NCBI RefSeq assembly: GCF_050459865.1
Contig: NZ_JBCMNM010000031.1
Span: 1 to 64,000 of the forward strand
Direction: 5' to 3'
DNA length: 64,000 nt
Source of the DNA: Rummeliibacillus pycnus_B
GTDB lineage: Bacteria > Bacillota > Bacilli > Bacillales_A > Planococcaceae
Position numbers and translations under genes: made by a program. Each line of letters opens with the position of its first letter. The first letter of the stretch is position 1. The notes under the pieces were generated by a model. The model did not search any database. It saw only the letters and a program-made list of their open reading frames with translations, and was not told where the DNA came from. Positions 16,748 through 26,076 of this stretch are shown in pieces.

Positions 16748-17496
16748 CGTGATAACTCCTCATCCAATTCATCTTTTAATAGGTCAAAAATTTCCTGCTT
16801 CATATGAAAGAATTTTTCATTATTTAAGAGGGTTTCGTTTCTCGGTCTTGCAAAAGGTACGACAATTTCTTCCTTAACCATCGTTGGCCGCTTCGTTAAA
16901 ATATAAATTCGGTCTGCCAAAAATAGCGCCTCTTCTATACTGTGTGTGACAAATAAGATGGATTTCCGATTCTCTTCCCATACGGAAAGAAGCCATTTTT
17001 GCATATTGATTCTTGTGAATTCATCTAAAGCTGAGAATGGTTCATCTAGACAGAGTAAGTTTTGTTTACTTAACATCGCTCTGATAAAGGCAACACGTTG
17101 CTTCATTCCCCCTGAGAGTTCAATGGGATAAGCATTTTCAAATTCCTCTAATCCCACCTTTTTCAGCCATTCTTTCGCTTCTTGAATATTGGGCTTTCCT
17201 GATAATTCTTGAACAAGTACTACATTTTCAAGCACAGTTCTCCATGGAAATAGTGATGGTTGCTGTGGCATATAACCGATTAATCCACGCTTGCCATGAA
17301 TGATACTGTTATTCAAAGAAATGGATCCGTTATCTGGCTCAATAATTCCGCCAATCAAGTTGAAGATGGTACTTTTACCGCTTCCTGAGGGTCCAAGCAG
17401 TGCGACAAATTCGCCTTCTTCCACATGAAGTGAGATATCACGTAAAACCTCAGTGTCAGCAAATTGCTTCTTAACATGTTCAATATTTAATAACAT
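16744..17496 (-). CDS. thiZ: ABC transporter ATP-binding protein for thiamine precursor
   Basis: ATPase of an ABC importer. Walker A is GPSGSGKST, the Q-loop is MPQQPSLFPW, the signature is LSGGMKQR, and Walker B is LLCLDEPFSALDE, followed by the switch His in VTHSIEE. The ATG at 17496 follows AGGCAGG; upstream in-frame codons lie inside the permease gene. About 250 residues is standard. Together with the permease, the NMT1-type lipoprotein and the TPP riboswitch it matches ThiXYZ, which imports hydroxymethylpyrimidine or its formylamino precursor. Confidence 0.88.
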   Translation of the reverse strand: MLLNIEHVKKQFADTEVLRDISLHVEEGEFVALLGPSGSGKSTIFNLIGGIIEPDNGSISLNNSIIHGKRGLIGYMPQQPSLFPWRTVLENVVLVQELSGKPNIQEAKEWLKKVGLEEFENAYPIELSGGMKQRVAFIRAMLSKQNLLCLDEPFSALDEFTRINMQKWLLSVWEENRKSILFVTHSIEEALFLADRIYILTKRPTMVKEEIVVPFARPRNETLLNNEKFFHMKQEIFDLLKDELDEELSR

Positions 17497-17500
17497 TTTT

Positions 17501-18244
17501 CTACCTGCCTTTAATAAACATCTTTTCAAATATACGAATAAGGCCAAATAGGAGCACACTTAATAGCATGATAGTAAAGATGGCTACAAAAACGTGATCT
17601 GTGCGGAAGGATGCTTGCGATAAGGTCATATACACGCCGATTCCTTGTTTTGCACCTAGCCACTCTGAAATAACTGCACCCATGACACTGTAAGTTGCTG
17701 AAATTTTTAACCCTGAGAATACAGACGGTAGTGCATAAGGCAATTCTAGTTTCCAGAACATCTGCGTTTTAGATGCACCGGCCATTTGCATATAATATTT
17801 GAGCTCAGGTGGCGTATTTTTGAAACCATCTAGTGCAGCAACTACGATTGGGAAAAAACATACGAGCCCAATAATAATCAGTTTTGGCATAATACCGAAC
17901 CCAAACCAAATAATTAGTAAAGGTGCCAAAACGATGATTGGGATGTTTTGTGAAAGAATGAGTAACGGGTACGTCATTTTCTGTACAATCGGTAAAATAT
18001 GTAGAATGACAGCTATAGCGAAACCTACTGCACTACCAATGATTAGACCTAGTAGTGATAACTTTGTTGTTGCAAGAATATCAATGGAAAAACTAGGAAT
18101 CACTTTGAATCCTTCTATGAAAATTTTAGATGGTGCTGGTAAAAGCCAAGCTGGTGTATCCGTAATTCGTACAATGATTTCCCATAGACCTAAAAGAAAG
18201 AGGAGGAGAAAAATCGCCCCTCCATTGTTTCGTAACCATTTCAT
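17501..18244 (-). CDS. thiX: ABC transporter permease for thiamine precursor
   Basis: Integral membrane subunit of 247 residues with about six hydrophobic segments, starting with FLLLFLLGLWEIIV. The ATPase-contact (EAA) loop is recognisable in AGASKTQMFWKLELPYALP. The ATG at 18244 overlaps the upstream stop codon (TAATG), so translation is coupled. It is a member of the same family as SsuC/TauC permeases; the TPP riboswitch assigns it to thiamine precursor uptake. Confidence 0.88.
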   Translation of the reverse strand: MKWLRNNGGAIFLLLFLLGLWEIIVRITDTPAWLLPAPSKIFIEGFKVIPSFSIDILATTKLSLLGLIIGSAVGFAIAVILHILPIVQKMTYPLLILSQNIPIIVLAPLLIIWFGFGIMPKLIIIGLVCFFPIVVAALDGFKNTPPELKYYMQMAGASKTQMFWKLELPYALPSVFSGLKISATYSVMGAVISEWLGAKQGIGVYMTLSQASFRTDHVFVAIFTIMLLSVLLFGLIRIFEKMFIKGR

Positions 18245-18534
18245 TAACGGTATTTCTCCGTTAATGTATCCATTGTAATGCCTGATGGTTGATAAAGAAT
18301 TTTCACTTGGGTAATGACATTGACACATCCTAGCTCAACCATTTTCTCATTCATTTTCGTAATGATATTCATCAACTCAAGAATGTCGCCTTCCATCGTT
18401 GTTTCAAGAGGATGAACTTCATATTTTACGCCAGAATCATCGATTACTTTAATCGCTGCATCGACATAAGGAATCACATCTTCGTACTTTTCTGTTTTCG
18501 GTATAATTTGAACACTGATTAAAGAATTAGCCAT
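18244..18534 (-). CDS. thiamine-binding protein, MTH1187/YkoF-like
   Basis: A 96-residue ferredoxin-like-fold protein of the Thiamine_BP (DUF77) family, which binds thiamine or related pyrimidines. The typical pattern VQIIPK...YVDAAIKVIDDSGVKYEVHPLETTMEGD is present, including the HPLETTMEG signature. The second ATG, at 18534, is chosen because AGGAGG lies 8 bases upstream; the first ATG is only 2 bases from it. It is likely a cytoplasmic helper for the transporter, perhaps a chaperone or sensor for its substrate. Confidence 0.85.
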   Translation of the reverse strand: MANSLISVQIIPKTEKYEDVIPYVDAAIKVIDDSGVKYEVHPLETTMEGDILELMNIITKMNEKMVELGCVNVITQVKILYQPSGITMDTLTEKYR

Positions 18535-18546
18535 TTTCATTTCCTC

Positions 18547-19554
18547 CTATTGTGGTAAAAATTCATTTGTGAATGCTTTTTCAGGATCGAATTTGCCTTC
18601 TAATAGGTGATTGTCACTCATCCAGTTTGCATAGTTTTCCCAAACTTCAAGTTTTTGCTCGCCCCATTGTTTCGCATCATCTTGATATTTATCAGCAAGC
18701 CATTCTTGACTTTTCTTCACAAGTTTTGGGTTTAAATCTGGTACAGCTTTGATTAGAATATCTGCTGCTTTATCTGGATTTTTAATAGCATATTGGTAAC
18801 CTTGTGAAGCTGCTTTGACAAATGCTTTCACTGTTTCCGGATCATTTTGGACCATTTTTTCATTTGTTGCTAATACTGGTGTGTAGTAATCCAGTTTTTT
18901 ACTGTAATCCGTTAAATAGATCATATTTAATTTTTCGCCACGAAGTTCCGCTTCTATACCTGTCCATCCATAGTAGATCCATGAAAAATCCACATCTTTT
19001 TTGACCATTGTAAAGAAGTCAGCGTCTCCTGCATTGATAATATCTACTTTTTTTACATCTGCATTTTCGGTTTTCATCAATGAATCAATAACGGCCTTTT
19101 CTACTGGTGAACCCCATCCGCCATATGTTTTTCCTTCAAAATCTTTTGGCGTTTTAATATTCTTCGCGATTGGTGATGCAAAACCAGAAGTATTGTGCTG
19201 AATAATCGCTGCAATCGATACGATTGGAACACCTTGTACTCTTGCTTGTGTAATTCCTTCTTGGTAGCTTACACCAAAATCAGCTTTACCAGTCGCAACT
19301 AGTTGATCTGCTCCCGTATCACCTGGTTGAATAATGTCTACATCTAAACCTTGCTCTTTAAAAAATCCTTTTTCTTTTGCAACATATAGTCCAGTATGGT
19401 TTGTATTAGGTGTCCAATCTAATACAAGCGTTACTTTTTTTAGTTCTTTCTTAGAGCCTGCTGTATTTTCATTTGAATTCTTAGACTCCTTTGACTGACA
19501 ACCTGCTAAAGCAAGGATTGCCACTAACAATAACACATAAAACTTTTTCACCAT
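18547..19554 (-). CDS. thiY: thiamine-precursor-binding lipoprotein
   Basis: Extracytoplasmic substrate-binding protein, NMT1/THI5-like. It has a signal peptide ending in the lipobox LALAGC, then a periplasmic-binding-type domain beginning KKVTLVLDWTPNTNHTGLYVA, diagnostic for pyrimidine-precursor binding proteins. Length after processing is about 315 residues. The ATG at 19554 has GGAGG upstream; the previous ATG overlaps this site. First gene of the operon, following the TPP riboswitch and its terminator. Confidence 0.9.
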   Translation of the reverse strand: MVKKFYVLLLVAILALAGCQSKESKNSNENTAGSKKELKKVTLVLDWTPNTNHTGLYVAKEKGFFKEQGLDVDIIQPGDTGADQLVATGKADFGVSYQEGITQARVQGVPIVSIAAIIQHNTSGFASPIAKNIKTPKDFEGKTYGGWGSPVEKAVIDSLMKTENADVKKVDIINAGDADFFTMVKKDVDFSWIYYGWTGIEAELRGEKLNMIYLTDYSKKLDYYTPVLATNEKMVQNDPETVKAFVKAASQGYQYAIKNPDKAADILIKAVPDLNPKLVKKSQEWLADKYQDDAKQWGEQKLEVWENYANWMSDNHLLEGKFDPEKAFTNEFLPQ

Positions 19555-19593
19555 TCTTGCCTCCATCTGTGTGGTTTTACAAGTTCAATGCAA

Positions 19594-19623
19594 AGAAAAA
19601 ACGCCCGGAACCTACCGGACGTT
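19594..19623 (-). terminator. expression-platform terminator of the TPP riboswitch
   Basis: A 9-bp GC-rich stem with one G-T pair (19600-19608 with 19615-19623) is followed on the minus strand by six T residues. It sits between the TPP aptamer and the thiY start, so it is the likely premature terminator formed when TPP is bound. Confidence 0.85.
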
Positions 19624-19675
19624 AACATGCATTCTAAAAGATCGTTGTTTGAAGATCATTCTATGATTTTTAGCT

Positions 19676-19766
19676 GATGTTCCCTCCGCTGGTGTTAACC
19701 AGTTCAGGTTCTAAGGGTCAGTATCTATCGGATACATTCTCAGCTGGCATCACCAGCCCCCCTACA
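19676..19766 (-). promoter_or_regulatory. TPP riboswitch (thi box)
   Basis: On the minus strand the conserved thi-box elements follow in order: GGGGGGCTGGTG, CTGAGAATG, ACCCTTAGAACCTGAACTGG, and TTAACACCAGCGGAGGGAA. These are the sequence hallmarks of the TPP-binding aptamer. It controls thiY, the thiamine-binding protein, thiX, thiZ and the TatD gene, switching them off when TPP is plentiful. Confidence 0.95.
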
Positions 19767-19894
19767 TTCTTAAAACATATGAACTTTTCCCTTCCATTAT
19801 AGCAAAGATTTGAACAATGTAATAATGGAATTAATTACAAAAAGTTAGCTATATTGAATTTTTCAGTACCATGGAACAACATTTGGAATATAAA

Positions 19895-20656
19895 TCAAGT
19901 CTCGTTTTGTTTCCGATTATTCAATATTTCATTCTTTAATGCTATCATTTTTTCTTTTGAAGGATTTCCATTTGTAAGAGATAGTGCCTTGTTAATAGAG
20001 ATAAGTGCTTGATCGAATTCTTTTACCTTTAGTTGGGCATCAGCTAAATAGTACCAATAATCTGGGAGGTTAGCTCTCATTAATAATTGTTTGTAATAGG
20101 CGATGACTTTTTTAAAATAGTTTGGATAATGGTCGTTTGCTTTCATAAGTCCCTTACCATTATATCGATAAACATCTACAATATAGGCCTCTCCCATATC
20201 ATGTATCCAAATAGCCAATTCAAATTGACCATCTTTCCCATATCTTCCATGCATATCTTCCGCATACAACTTACTATATTCCACGTAGTTTGTCAGTAGA
20301 TTAATGAACCCATGAATTTGCCATTGTATTAAAACTAATTGCGACAACATACTTCCTAGTTGCCAGCCAACAATTAATGTATTTACTCCACGATTTGTTA
20401 ATGGAACAACCATTAAATCCGTAATTGCGTTTCCCTTTCCTTTTATCTCTATAACAGGATACCAATCATCAATGGATTTTTTAAATAATAGCAGATAATT
20501 TTGACCTTTATTTTGGTAAGCAACGACTAGTTCCTTTACCCGGTCTCCATCTAAATCTGCCAATAAAATGGCCGGTCTATTGTTAGAATTTTTCAATTCC
20601 AGAATTTTTGCTGACGGTGGCAAGATGCTCTTTAACCAAGTTTCATATTCACTCAA
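19895..20656 (-). CDS. protein with FG-GAP-like and TPR-like parts, unknown function
   Basis: A 253-residue protein with no signal peptide. The N-terminal half has a VCBS/FG-GAP-like motif, ILLADLDGDRVKELVVAYQN, followed by further beta-rich segments. The C-terminal half contains a TPR-like unit, YWYYLADAQLKVKEFDQAL and INKALSLTNGNPSKEKMIAL. The family is not one I can name. The TTG start has AAAGGGGTGG 7 bases upstream; the ATG just before it runs into a stop after four codons. It lies between the thi riboswitch and the large protease gene. Confidence 0.6.
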   Translation of the reverse strand: MSEYETWLKSILPPSAKILELKNSNNRPAILLADLDGDRVKELVVAYQNKGQNYLLLFKKSIDDWYPVIEIKGKGNAITDLMVVPLTNRGVNTLIVGWQLGSMLSQLVLIQWQIHGFINLLTNYVEYSKLYAEDMHGRYGKDGQFELAIWIHDMGEAYIVDVYRYNGKGLMKANDHYPNYFKKVIAYYKQLLMRANLPDYWYYLADAQLKVKEFDQALISINKALSLTNGNPSKEKMIALKNEILNNRKQNET

Positions 20657-20970
20657 TTCTCATCCACCCCTTTAATGTAGTGTATGCGCAAATTTGGATG
20701 AGAGATAGTTCGTGTGTTTAGGTAAATTTTAATATATATCTGATATTGGAAGAAGTGGAATTAGCTCCGCTTTCCGTGGGCGAACTGACTATCCTCCACC
20801 TCAATCAACTTTCTATAAAATTTTTTACTAATTAAAACTATATCTTCCATAAAACTAAACTTAGTGAACAACCTTATTTGTTAGGATGGAAGTAAGCTCC
20901 CCACCCTTCTCAATCATGTTACTACCTAATATAAAAAAGCCTCTGACCCTTAGATCAGAGGCTTTTTTCA
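20657..20970. other. intergenic region with partial repeat and protease terminator
   Basis: No gene is seen in this stretch. It holds a fragment, cgctttccgtgggcgaa at 20768-20784, which matches the start of the long palindromic repeat at 25980 with one change, and the protease terminator at 20933-20968. Confidence 0.55.
20933..20968. terminator. bidirectional terminator of the large protease gene
   Basis: A perfect 14-bp stem (20933-20946 with 20955-20968) with A-run and T-run arms lies just after the protease stop codon. Confidence 0.9.
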
Positions 20971-23900
20971 TTATTTTGGAAGATTAATATAAAGTTTACC
21001 CGCTGCTTTTTTGAGTGTTTCGTTTTTAAAACTATCTACTGCTTTTACTTCGATGACTGCTCCATCTGCTACAGTTCCATCCGGTACAGTCCAATAACCA
21101 ACATAATGTCCTGCTGATTCTTCAGACATAGGTAGTTCTGTTGCGTTTTGTGCAGTATCGTTTACGTTTGTTAATGGCATATGAATGAAGAATGATGCTT
21201 TTAAGTCTGGCTCGCTGTCAAATACAATTTTAACTGTCTTACCAGTTGATAACGTCATATCATTCGTTGGCGTTAAGTTTTCAATAACTGGTGCTGTATA
21301 ATCAGCAGTTACTGTTACTTTTTTCGTCACTTTATTTTTTGCTTTATCTTGAGCTACTACTTTGATTTCATTAACGCCTTCATCTAAAAGTATACGAAGA
21401 GAGTATTTACCGTTCGTAACTTTTGCGTCTTTGCCATTTACTTTTACCCAATCAAGGTTTTCGTCAGCAATTGTTCCTTCAACTGTAGTAGTCTCACGGT
21501 TTGTTTTAGCACCATCTTGTGGACTATCAATTGTTAGGGTAGGGTTTGTCGTATCTAGGATCACCTTAACAGATTCAGATTCACCTGTTACTTTTCCATT
21601 CAGTTTCGAAACTGCTGAGAATGTGTTAGCTCCTTCTACTAATTTAGCTGGAATAGAGAATTTGCCATCCGCTCCAACAACCGTTTTACCTGCTTCTTTG
21701 CCATTTTGTTTTAACGTGATTTCAGTCGTTGGAGAAGCTTTCCCTTCAACTTGAATGGATCCTTCACTTGTTACATTACCAGCTACTGGTGAAGTGATTA
21801 CTGGCCCATTCACTTCATAGCTGACACGAGCACGAATCATATAGTTACCTTCAGCTACTGGTGATTTTGACCATGCTCCTGAAACGCTTTGATAGCTTCT
21901 GCCAGCATTTTTGCCATCTTCATCCGTTGCAAGTCCAGGAGTGTTTGGATTTGCATTTGTTTGGCGATATACCATGTAGAAGTCTCCGTTGACAGTAATA
22001 TTATTTTCACTTAAGTCAACAACTGTCCACTGGCCATTACGTAGGGCTGTTGCATTAAAAGGCCCTGCAAGTTTTTTACCAGGAGATCCATCAGCACCAG
22101 TTGCATCCCATACTTCAACAGCAAAGGCTGTTCCACCTGGATTTGGCCATGTTGTATCCCAGAATCTGAACACACCATCTGTAACAATACCTTGTTCTTT
22201 TCCTTCAGGAAGAGACATTTTCACAGCCCATGCATTACCAGCAGCATTGAAGGCACGTGCATTTTCAGCTGTACCATCATCATAGCCAATTTCCCCACCT
22301 GGATAAGTGTAGAATGGTTTTAGAATAATGTTCTTTGTATTGGCTTCTGAACCGATTGTAATTGGTATTTCTTGGCTATGATAACCACGAGCGACTATTT
22401 TCAATGTGTAGTCTCCATGATATGCAGTTAAAGAATAATTACCATTTGCATCTGTAGTAACAGGAGTAATGTTCGCATCCTCTTCAAGTAAGAGGGTTAC
22501 ACCTGCTATTCCTTCACCTGTAGACTCATCCGTGATTTTGCCACTCACCGTATTTTGGGCAATTTCTTGTAATGTGAAGTTGGCACTTGTCGATTTGTCT
22601 GCTTCAATTTTCACTGATTGTTGTTTTGATGTGAATCCATATGCTTCAGCCTTTACAGTAAATGTACCTGAACTATGTTTCAGTGAGTAAGATCCGTTAG
22701 CAGGATCTGAGTAAACGGAACGATTCGTTTCTAGTACACTAACTTGAGCACCTAACGGAAGAAGTGTTGGATTCACAATTGTTTCTTCAATAGGCTTCTC
22801 GTCTTTCACTGGTAATACAGGTTTAATTGTTTTAGGATCAATCGATTCTTTTACAGCATCTTTATCCTGACCTTTTCCTATATTCCCATTGTTGCTATTC
22901 GTATTGTTTTTATCTTTTCCTTTTGATACTTTGCCTGTTTGGGAAGCATTAGCTAATGCTACGTCATCAATATACCAGCCTTCTTTAACAACACTTGAAT
23001 CTGAGAATGCATTGAAGCCGATATAAATTCGTTGACCTGCATATGCAGAAAGGTTTACTTCAGCATCTAACCAACCATTTGATGCACCTGAAACGGTTAA
23101 TAGTTGTGTCCAGTCTACTTTGTTTGTCGATACAAAGATATTGCCGTAATCATAAGCTCTACCAGATGAAGATTTTTCGAAATTATACCATTGTTTAAAT
23201 TGCAAGTAAGAATTACCTTCTGGCAGATCGATTGGTGGCATTACCAATGTAGCGTTCATTTTGTTCGCATAATTCCCTGCTAAATTTGTTGCATATACTT
23301 TTTCGCCAGATGCAGCTTTTCCTGGACCAGAAGTTGGTTTGCCCCATTCCCAGCTGTTTTCATTACCAAAGGAATACCAGCCAGTTGGTTGTGATTCGAA
23401 GCTTTCAGAATATCCAACTGTAATGCCCGGTTTCACTTTTACAGTGTATTCATCACTCACAACCTCATTATTACCGAAATCATTAATCACCCATTTGTAT
23501 TTAAAGTCGCCAACTGGGATACGTGCACCAGGAATAGTTACACCAAACTCTCCTGATTTGTAATCACCCGATTTACGACTCGCTGTAATGTTTTGCCACA
23601 CACCATTTTCATCTTTGTATTTTAATACGACAGATGAAACGCTAATGTTATCTGATACTGAAGCTGTTAGATCTAAATCCATACCAGCATAAGATTCTTT
23701 TGGAGCTGTATGTTTTAGCACTGGCGCTTCGTTGTCATTTCCTTGTTTTGTCACTTGACCTTGAAGAGTACCAAGACCTGAAGCGATAGACGATACAGCT
23801 TGATAAGCATCCACTAATCCATAACCATAGCCATGATTTGGTGTTTGCGGATATTGTGAGTCTGTTAAAGGTGTTGCTGTATTGATAAGAATTTGTTCCA

Positions 23901-25392
23901 TCTCATCAACAGTTAAATTTGCATTCACTTGACGAAGAAGTGCTGCTACACCAGAAACTGCAGGACCCGCCATGGATGTCCCATTCCATCCACCTTCATA
24001 AGCACTCCCCGGTACCGATGAACGAATATTGACACCAGGTGCAGAAATGTCAGGTTTGACCTCATTGTATGGTGATGGGCCACGAAGAGAGAAGTTCGCT
24101 ACCTTATTGTTAATATCAATGGCTCCTGTTGCAAAGCTTTCAGGATAATTTGCTGGTGCTGCTACAGATCCCGCACCACCCGGATTTGTTAATGTTGTGT
24201 TCCCTGCTGAAAACTCTGGGAAAATTTCAGCTGCACGCCAGTTTCGAACGACATCACGGTACCATTCGTCAAGTCCTGGACCGCCTCCCCATGAATTGTT
24301 GACAATATCAGGTGCCATATCTACTCGTGCATTACCGTTTGAATCTGTTGGCGCTAGAATCCATTGTGCTGCTTCTAAAAGATCAGCATCTGTTCCACCG
24401 TTTGAGGTAAATGCTTTAACAGAAATGAATTTTGCACCTGGAGCAACACCAATTTGGTTAGATCCATTTGCTTCGCTCCCTACCATTGTTCCTGTTACAT
24501 GTGTTCCATGTCCAATATCGTCATATGGTGTAGCTCGACCTGCTGATGTTGCATCATACCAGTTGAAATCATTCGATACTTGTCCAGTCGATGCATTATA
24601 GCCACGATATTTTGCCTTTAGTGCTGGATGATCCCATTGAACACCTGTATCAATACTTGCGACAACGGTTCCCGTTCCATCAATTCCCATGCCCCAAACT
24701 TCTGGAGCTTTAACTCTTTCAACATTCCATTCGATACTTGAAGTTTTAGCCTTTTCTTCAACTGCATTTTTTGCTTTGCTATTTGTAGCAGATTGGGCTT
24801 TACGTTCAACAACAGTTTTTATTTTTGCTTCATCTTCAGTACTTGTCTTTGTCGTATAGAGTTGACGGGTTTCATTTGGCAGCACTTTTTCTACTTCATC
24901 AAATGTTGCAACCTTTTCAGCCACTTCTTTTGTAGCTGTAACGGCCATTCCATTTACGATAAAGTACGATTCAATGTCTTTTGCATTCCCTTTATCCTCT
25001 TCTTTTTCTAAGAATTGTTTCACATTCTCCTGTGATTCTAGGGAAGTTGCCTTCAGATTTGAAACTACTGAAGAGCGCTGAACAAATTTCGTTTGCTGTG
25101 CAGATAACTTGTCCTTCTCTGCACTTTTTCTAGCTTCTGCTGCGACTTTATTTGCAGATGCTTTTTCTTTGAATTTGATCAAGAAAGTTAATTTTTCATC
25201 ATTTTTAAAATCTTCAAGCAAGCTGCTGCTCACTTTATCCTTCACAACACTTGAATTTTGGCTAGAGTCTCTAAAGGACTGGTGAAGATTATTCGTTGTT
25301 GCGCCAGCGATATTCGGCGAAATCAGTGATATCGCCATAAGTGCAGATGTAGCTAGACTAAATACTTTGAATGAACCATTTTGCTTTCTCAA
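20971..25392 (-). CDS. bpr: large secreted S8 serine protease, bacillopeptidase F-like
   Basis: About 1473 residues, secreted. After a signal peptide (hydrophobic run to AGA) comes an inhibitor-type propeptide, then a subtilase domain with Asp in ASIDTGV (about 248), His in GHGTHVTG (about 295) and Ser in GTSMAGPAVSG (about 473). A jelly-roll segment (SFGNENSWEWGKP to GWYIDDVAL), two carboxypeptidase-regulatory-like repeats (GSYSLKH, GNYSLTAY), another beta domain and Ig-like repeats near the C-terminus follow. No LPXTG anchor is present. The order and size resemble Bpr of B. subtilis. The TTG at 25392 has GGGAGG 7 bases upstream; in-frame ATGs at 25398 and 25413 are worse placed. A structured leader precedes it. 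Confidence 0.87.
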   Translation of the reverse strand: MRKQNGSFKVFSLATSALMAISLISPNIAGATTNNLHQSFRDSSQNSSVVKDKVSSSLLEDFKNDEKLTFLIKFKEKASANKVAAEARKSAEKDKLSAQQTKFVQRSSVVSNLKATSLESQENVKQFLEKEEDKGNAKDIESYFIVNGMAVTATKEVAEKVATFDEVEKVLPNETRQLYTTKTSTEDEAKIKTVVERKAQSATNSKAKNAVEEKAKTSSIEWNVERVKAPEVWGMGIDGTGTVVASIDTGVQWDHPALKAKYRGYNASTGQVSNDFNWYDATSAGRATPYDDIGHGTHVTGTMVGSEANGSNQIGVAPGAKFISVKAFTSNGGTDADLLEAAQWILAPTDSNGNARVDMAPDIVNNSWGGGPGLDEWYRDVVRNWRAAEIFPEFSAGNTTLTNPGGAGSVAAPANYPESFATGAIDINNKVANFSLRGPSPYNEVKPDISAPGVNIRSSVPGSAYEGGWNGTSMAGPAVSGVAALLRQVNANLTVDEMEQILINTATPLTDSQYPQTPNHGYGYGLVDAYQAVSSIASGLGTLQGQVTKQGNDNEAPVLKHTAPKESYAGMDLDLTASVSDNISVSSVVLKYKDENGVWQNITASRKSGDYKSGEFGVTIPGARIPVGDFKYKWVINDFGNNEVVSDEYTVKVKPGITVGYSESFESQPTGWYSFGNENSWEWGKPTSGPGKAASGEKVYATNLAGNYANKMNATLVMPPIDLPEGNSYLQFKQWYNFEKSSSGRAYDYGNIFVSTNKVDWTQLLTVSGASNGWLDAEVNLSAYAGQRIYIGFNAFSDSSVVKEGWYIDDVALANASQTGKVSKGKDKNNTNSNNGNIGKGQDKDAVKESIDPKTIKPVLPVKDEKPIEETIVNPTLLPLGAQVSVLETNRSVYSDPANGSYSLKHSSGTFTVKAEAYGFTSKQQSVKIEADKSTSANFTLQEIAQNTVSGKITDESTGEGIAGVTLLLEEDANITPVTTDANGNYSLTAYHGDYTLKIVARGYHSQEIPITIGSEANTKNIILKPFYTYPGGEIGYDDGTAENARAFNAAGNAWAVKMSLPEGKEQGIVTDGVFRFWDTTWPNPGGTAFAVEVWDATGADGSPGKKLAGPFNATALRNGQWTVVDLSENNITVNGDFYMVYRQTNANPNTPGLATDEDGKNAGRSYQSVSGAWSKSPVAEGNYMIRARVSYEVNGPVITSPVAGNVTSEGSIQVEGKASPTTEITLKQNGKEAGKTVVGADGKFSIPAKLVEGANTFSAVSKLNGKVTGESESVKVILDTTNPTLTIDSPQDGAKTNRETTTVEGTIADENLDWVKVNGKDAKVTNGKYSLRILLDEGVNEIKVVAQDKAKNKVTKKVTVTADYTAPVIENLTPTNDMTLSTGKTVKIVFDSEPDLKASFFIHMPLTNVNDTAQNATELPMSEESAGHYVGYWTVPDGTVADGAVIEVKAVDSFKNETLKKAAGKLYINLPK

Positions 25393-25450
25393 TTGCATTC
25401 CTCCCTTTTTCATTTTTAGAAAATGTATTTCTTTGCTAGAAGCTAGCATT

Positions 25451-25472
25451 CTTTCTAGGAAATCCTAGAAAG
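25451..25472. promoter_or_regulatory. 22-base palindrome in the protease leader
   Basis: CTTTCTAGGA (25451-25460) and TCCTAGAAAG (25463-25472) are perfect complements separated by AA. It lies about 60 bases before the protease start and may be an operator or an mRNA stabilising hairpin. Confidence 0.5.
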
Positions 25473-25485
25473 ATCCAAAGAAAAA

Positions 25486-25536
25486 CACCTTGCCTCCTTT
25501 CCTAAAATGACATTTAGGCAAACAGATACAAAGGTG
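25486..25536 (-). promoter_or_regulatory. bistable leader hairpin with T-tract upstream of the protease
   Basis: On the minus strand CACCTT (25536-25531) can pair with AAGGTG (25491-25486), followed directly by TTTTT: a terminator shape. Within it, TTGCCT (25521-25516) can pair with AGGCAA (25495-25490), while the same CCT can instead join CCTAAA/TTTAGG (25518-25513 with 25506-25501). The two inner pairings exclude each other, as in an attenuator. I do not recognise a known riboswitch. Confidence 0.45.
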
Positions 25537-25979
25537 CTAAACAGAATCTCTAGTTGTTAGAATTACTATAAATTAACAGAATTAAAAACTTTGCCACATT
25601 GTGTCGAAAATTTTAGGCATTTTTTAAATTAATCATTATTCCCTAATTATTCCAAGGACTTTAGTATGAAAAAAAGCAATATATGATTCTATGTAAAATA
25701 TATTAATATAGCCAAAACCCTTGATATTAATAGGATTTTGTGAGCTATGAAAAATCATTACTAAAAATAGCCACTTTCTTATTGATCGAAAAATGCATAT
25801 TTGAACCCATAAAGTGGATAAAGAGGAAAATTGTCCATTGAATTTCAAGTTTATAAGTTAGGTTAATAGAACTAATTAACACCAAACAATTTCTAATGTT
25901 TTCAAGTTGGATTAATTAGATTCTATTTTCTTAATGAATCAATTTCATAAATCCTTTTCTAGGCATATTATATCGCTAC

Positions 25980-26076
25980 AGACAGGCGCTTTCCGCGGGC
26001 AAGCATCAAGCCTCCTCCTCACTTCGTTCGTGCGGGGTCTTGATTAGCTTGCTCTTCCCGCAGGAGTCGCCTGTCT
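25980..26076. repeat. 97-base palindromic repeat element
   Basis: A long imperfect hairpin: agacaggcg / cgcctgtct at the ends, GCGGGCAAGC / GCTTGC and CCCGC further in, and ATCAAG / CTTGAT near the loop. It is much more GC-rich than its surroundings. The sequence type (GCGCTTTCCGCGGGC ... CCCGCAGGAGTCGC) resembles a repeat I know from many Bacillaceae intergenic regions. No coding capacity is seen. Confidence 0.75.

Noticed and set aside
21362..24601. Long frames opposite the protease gene
   Set aside because: They mirror the codon bias of the real gene, lack ribosome binding sites and show no domains.
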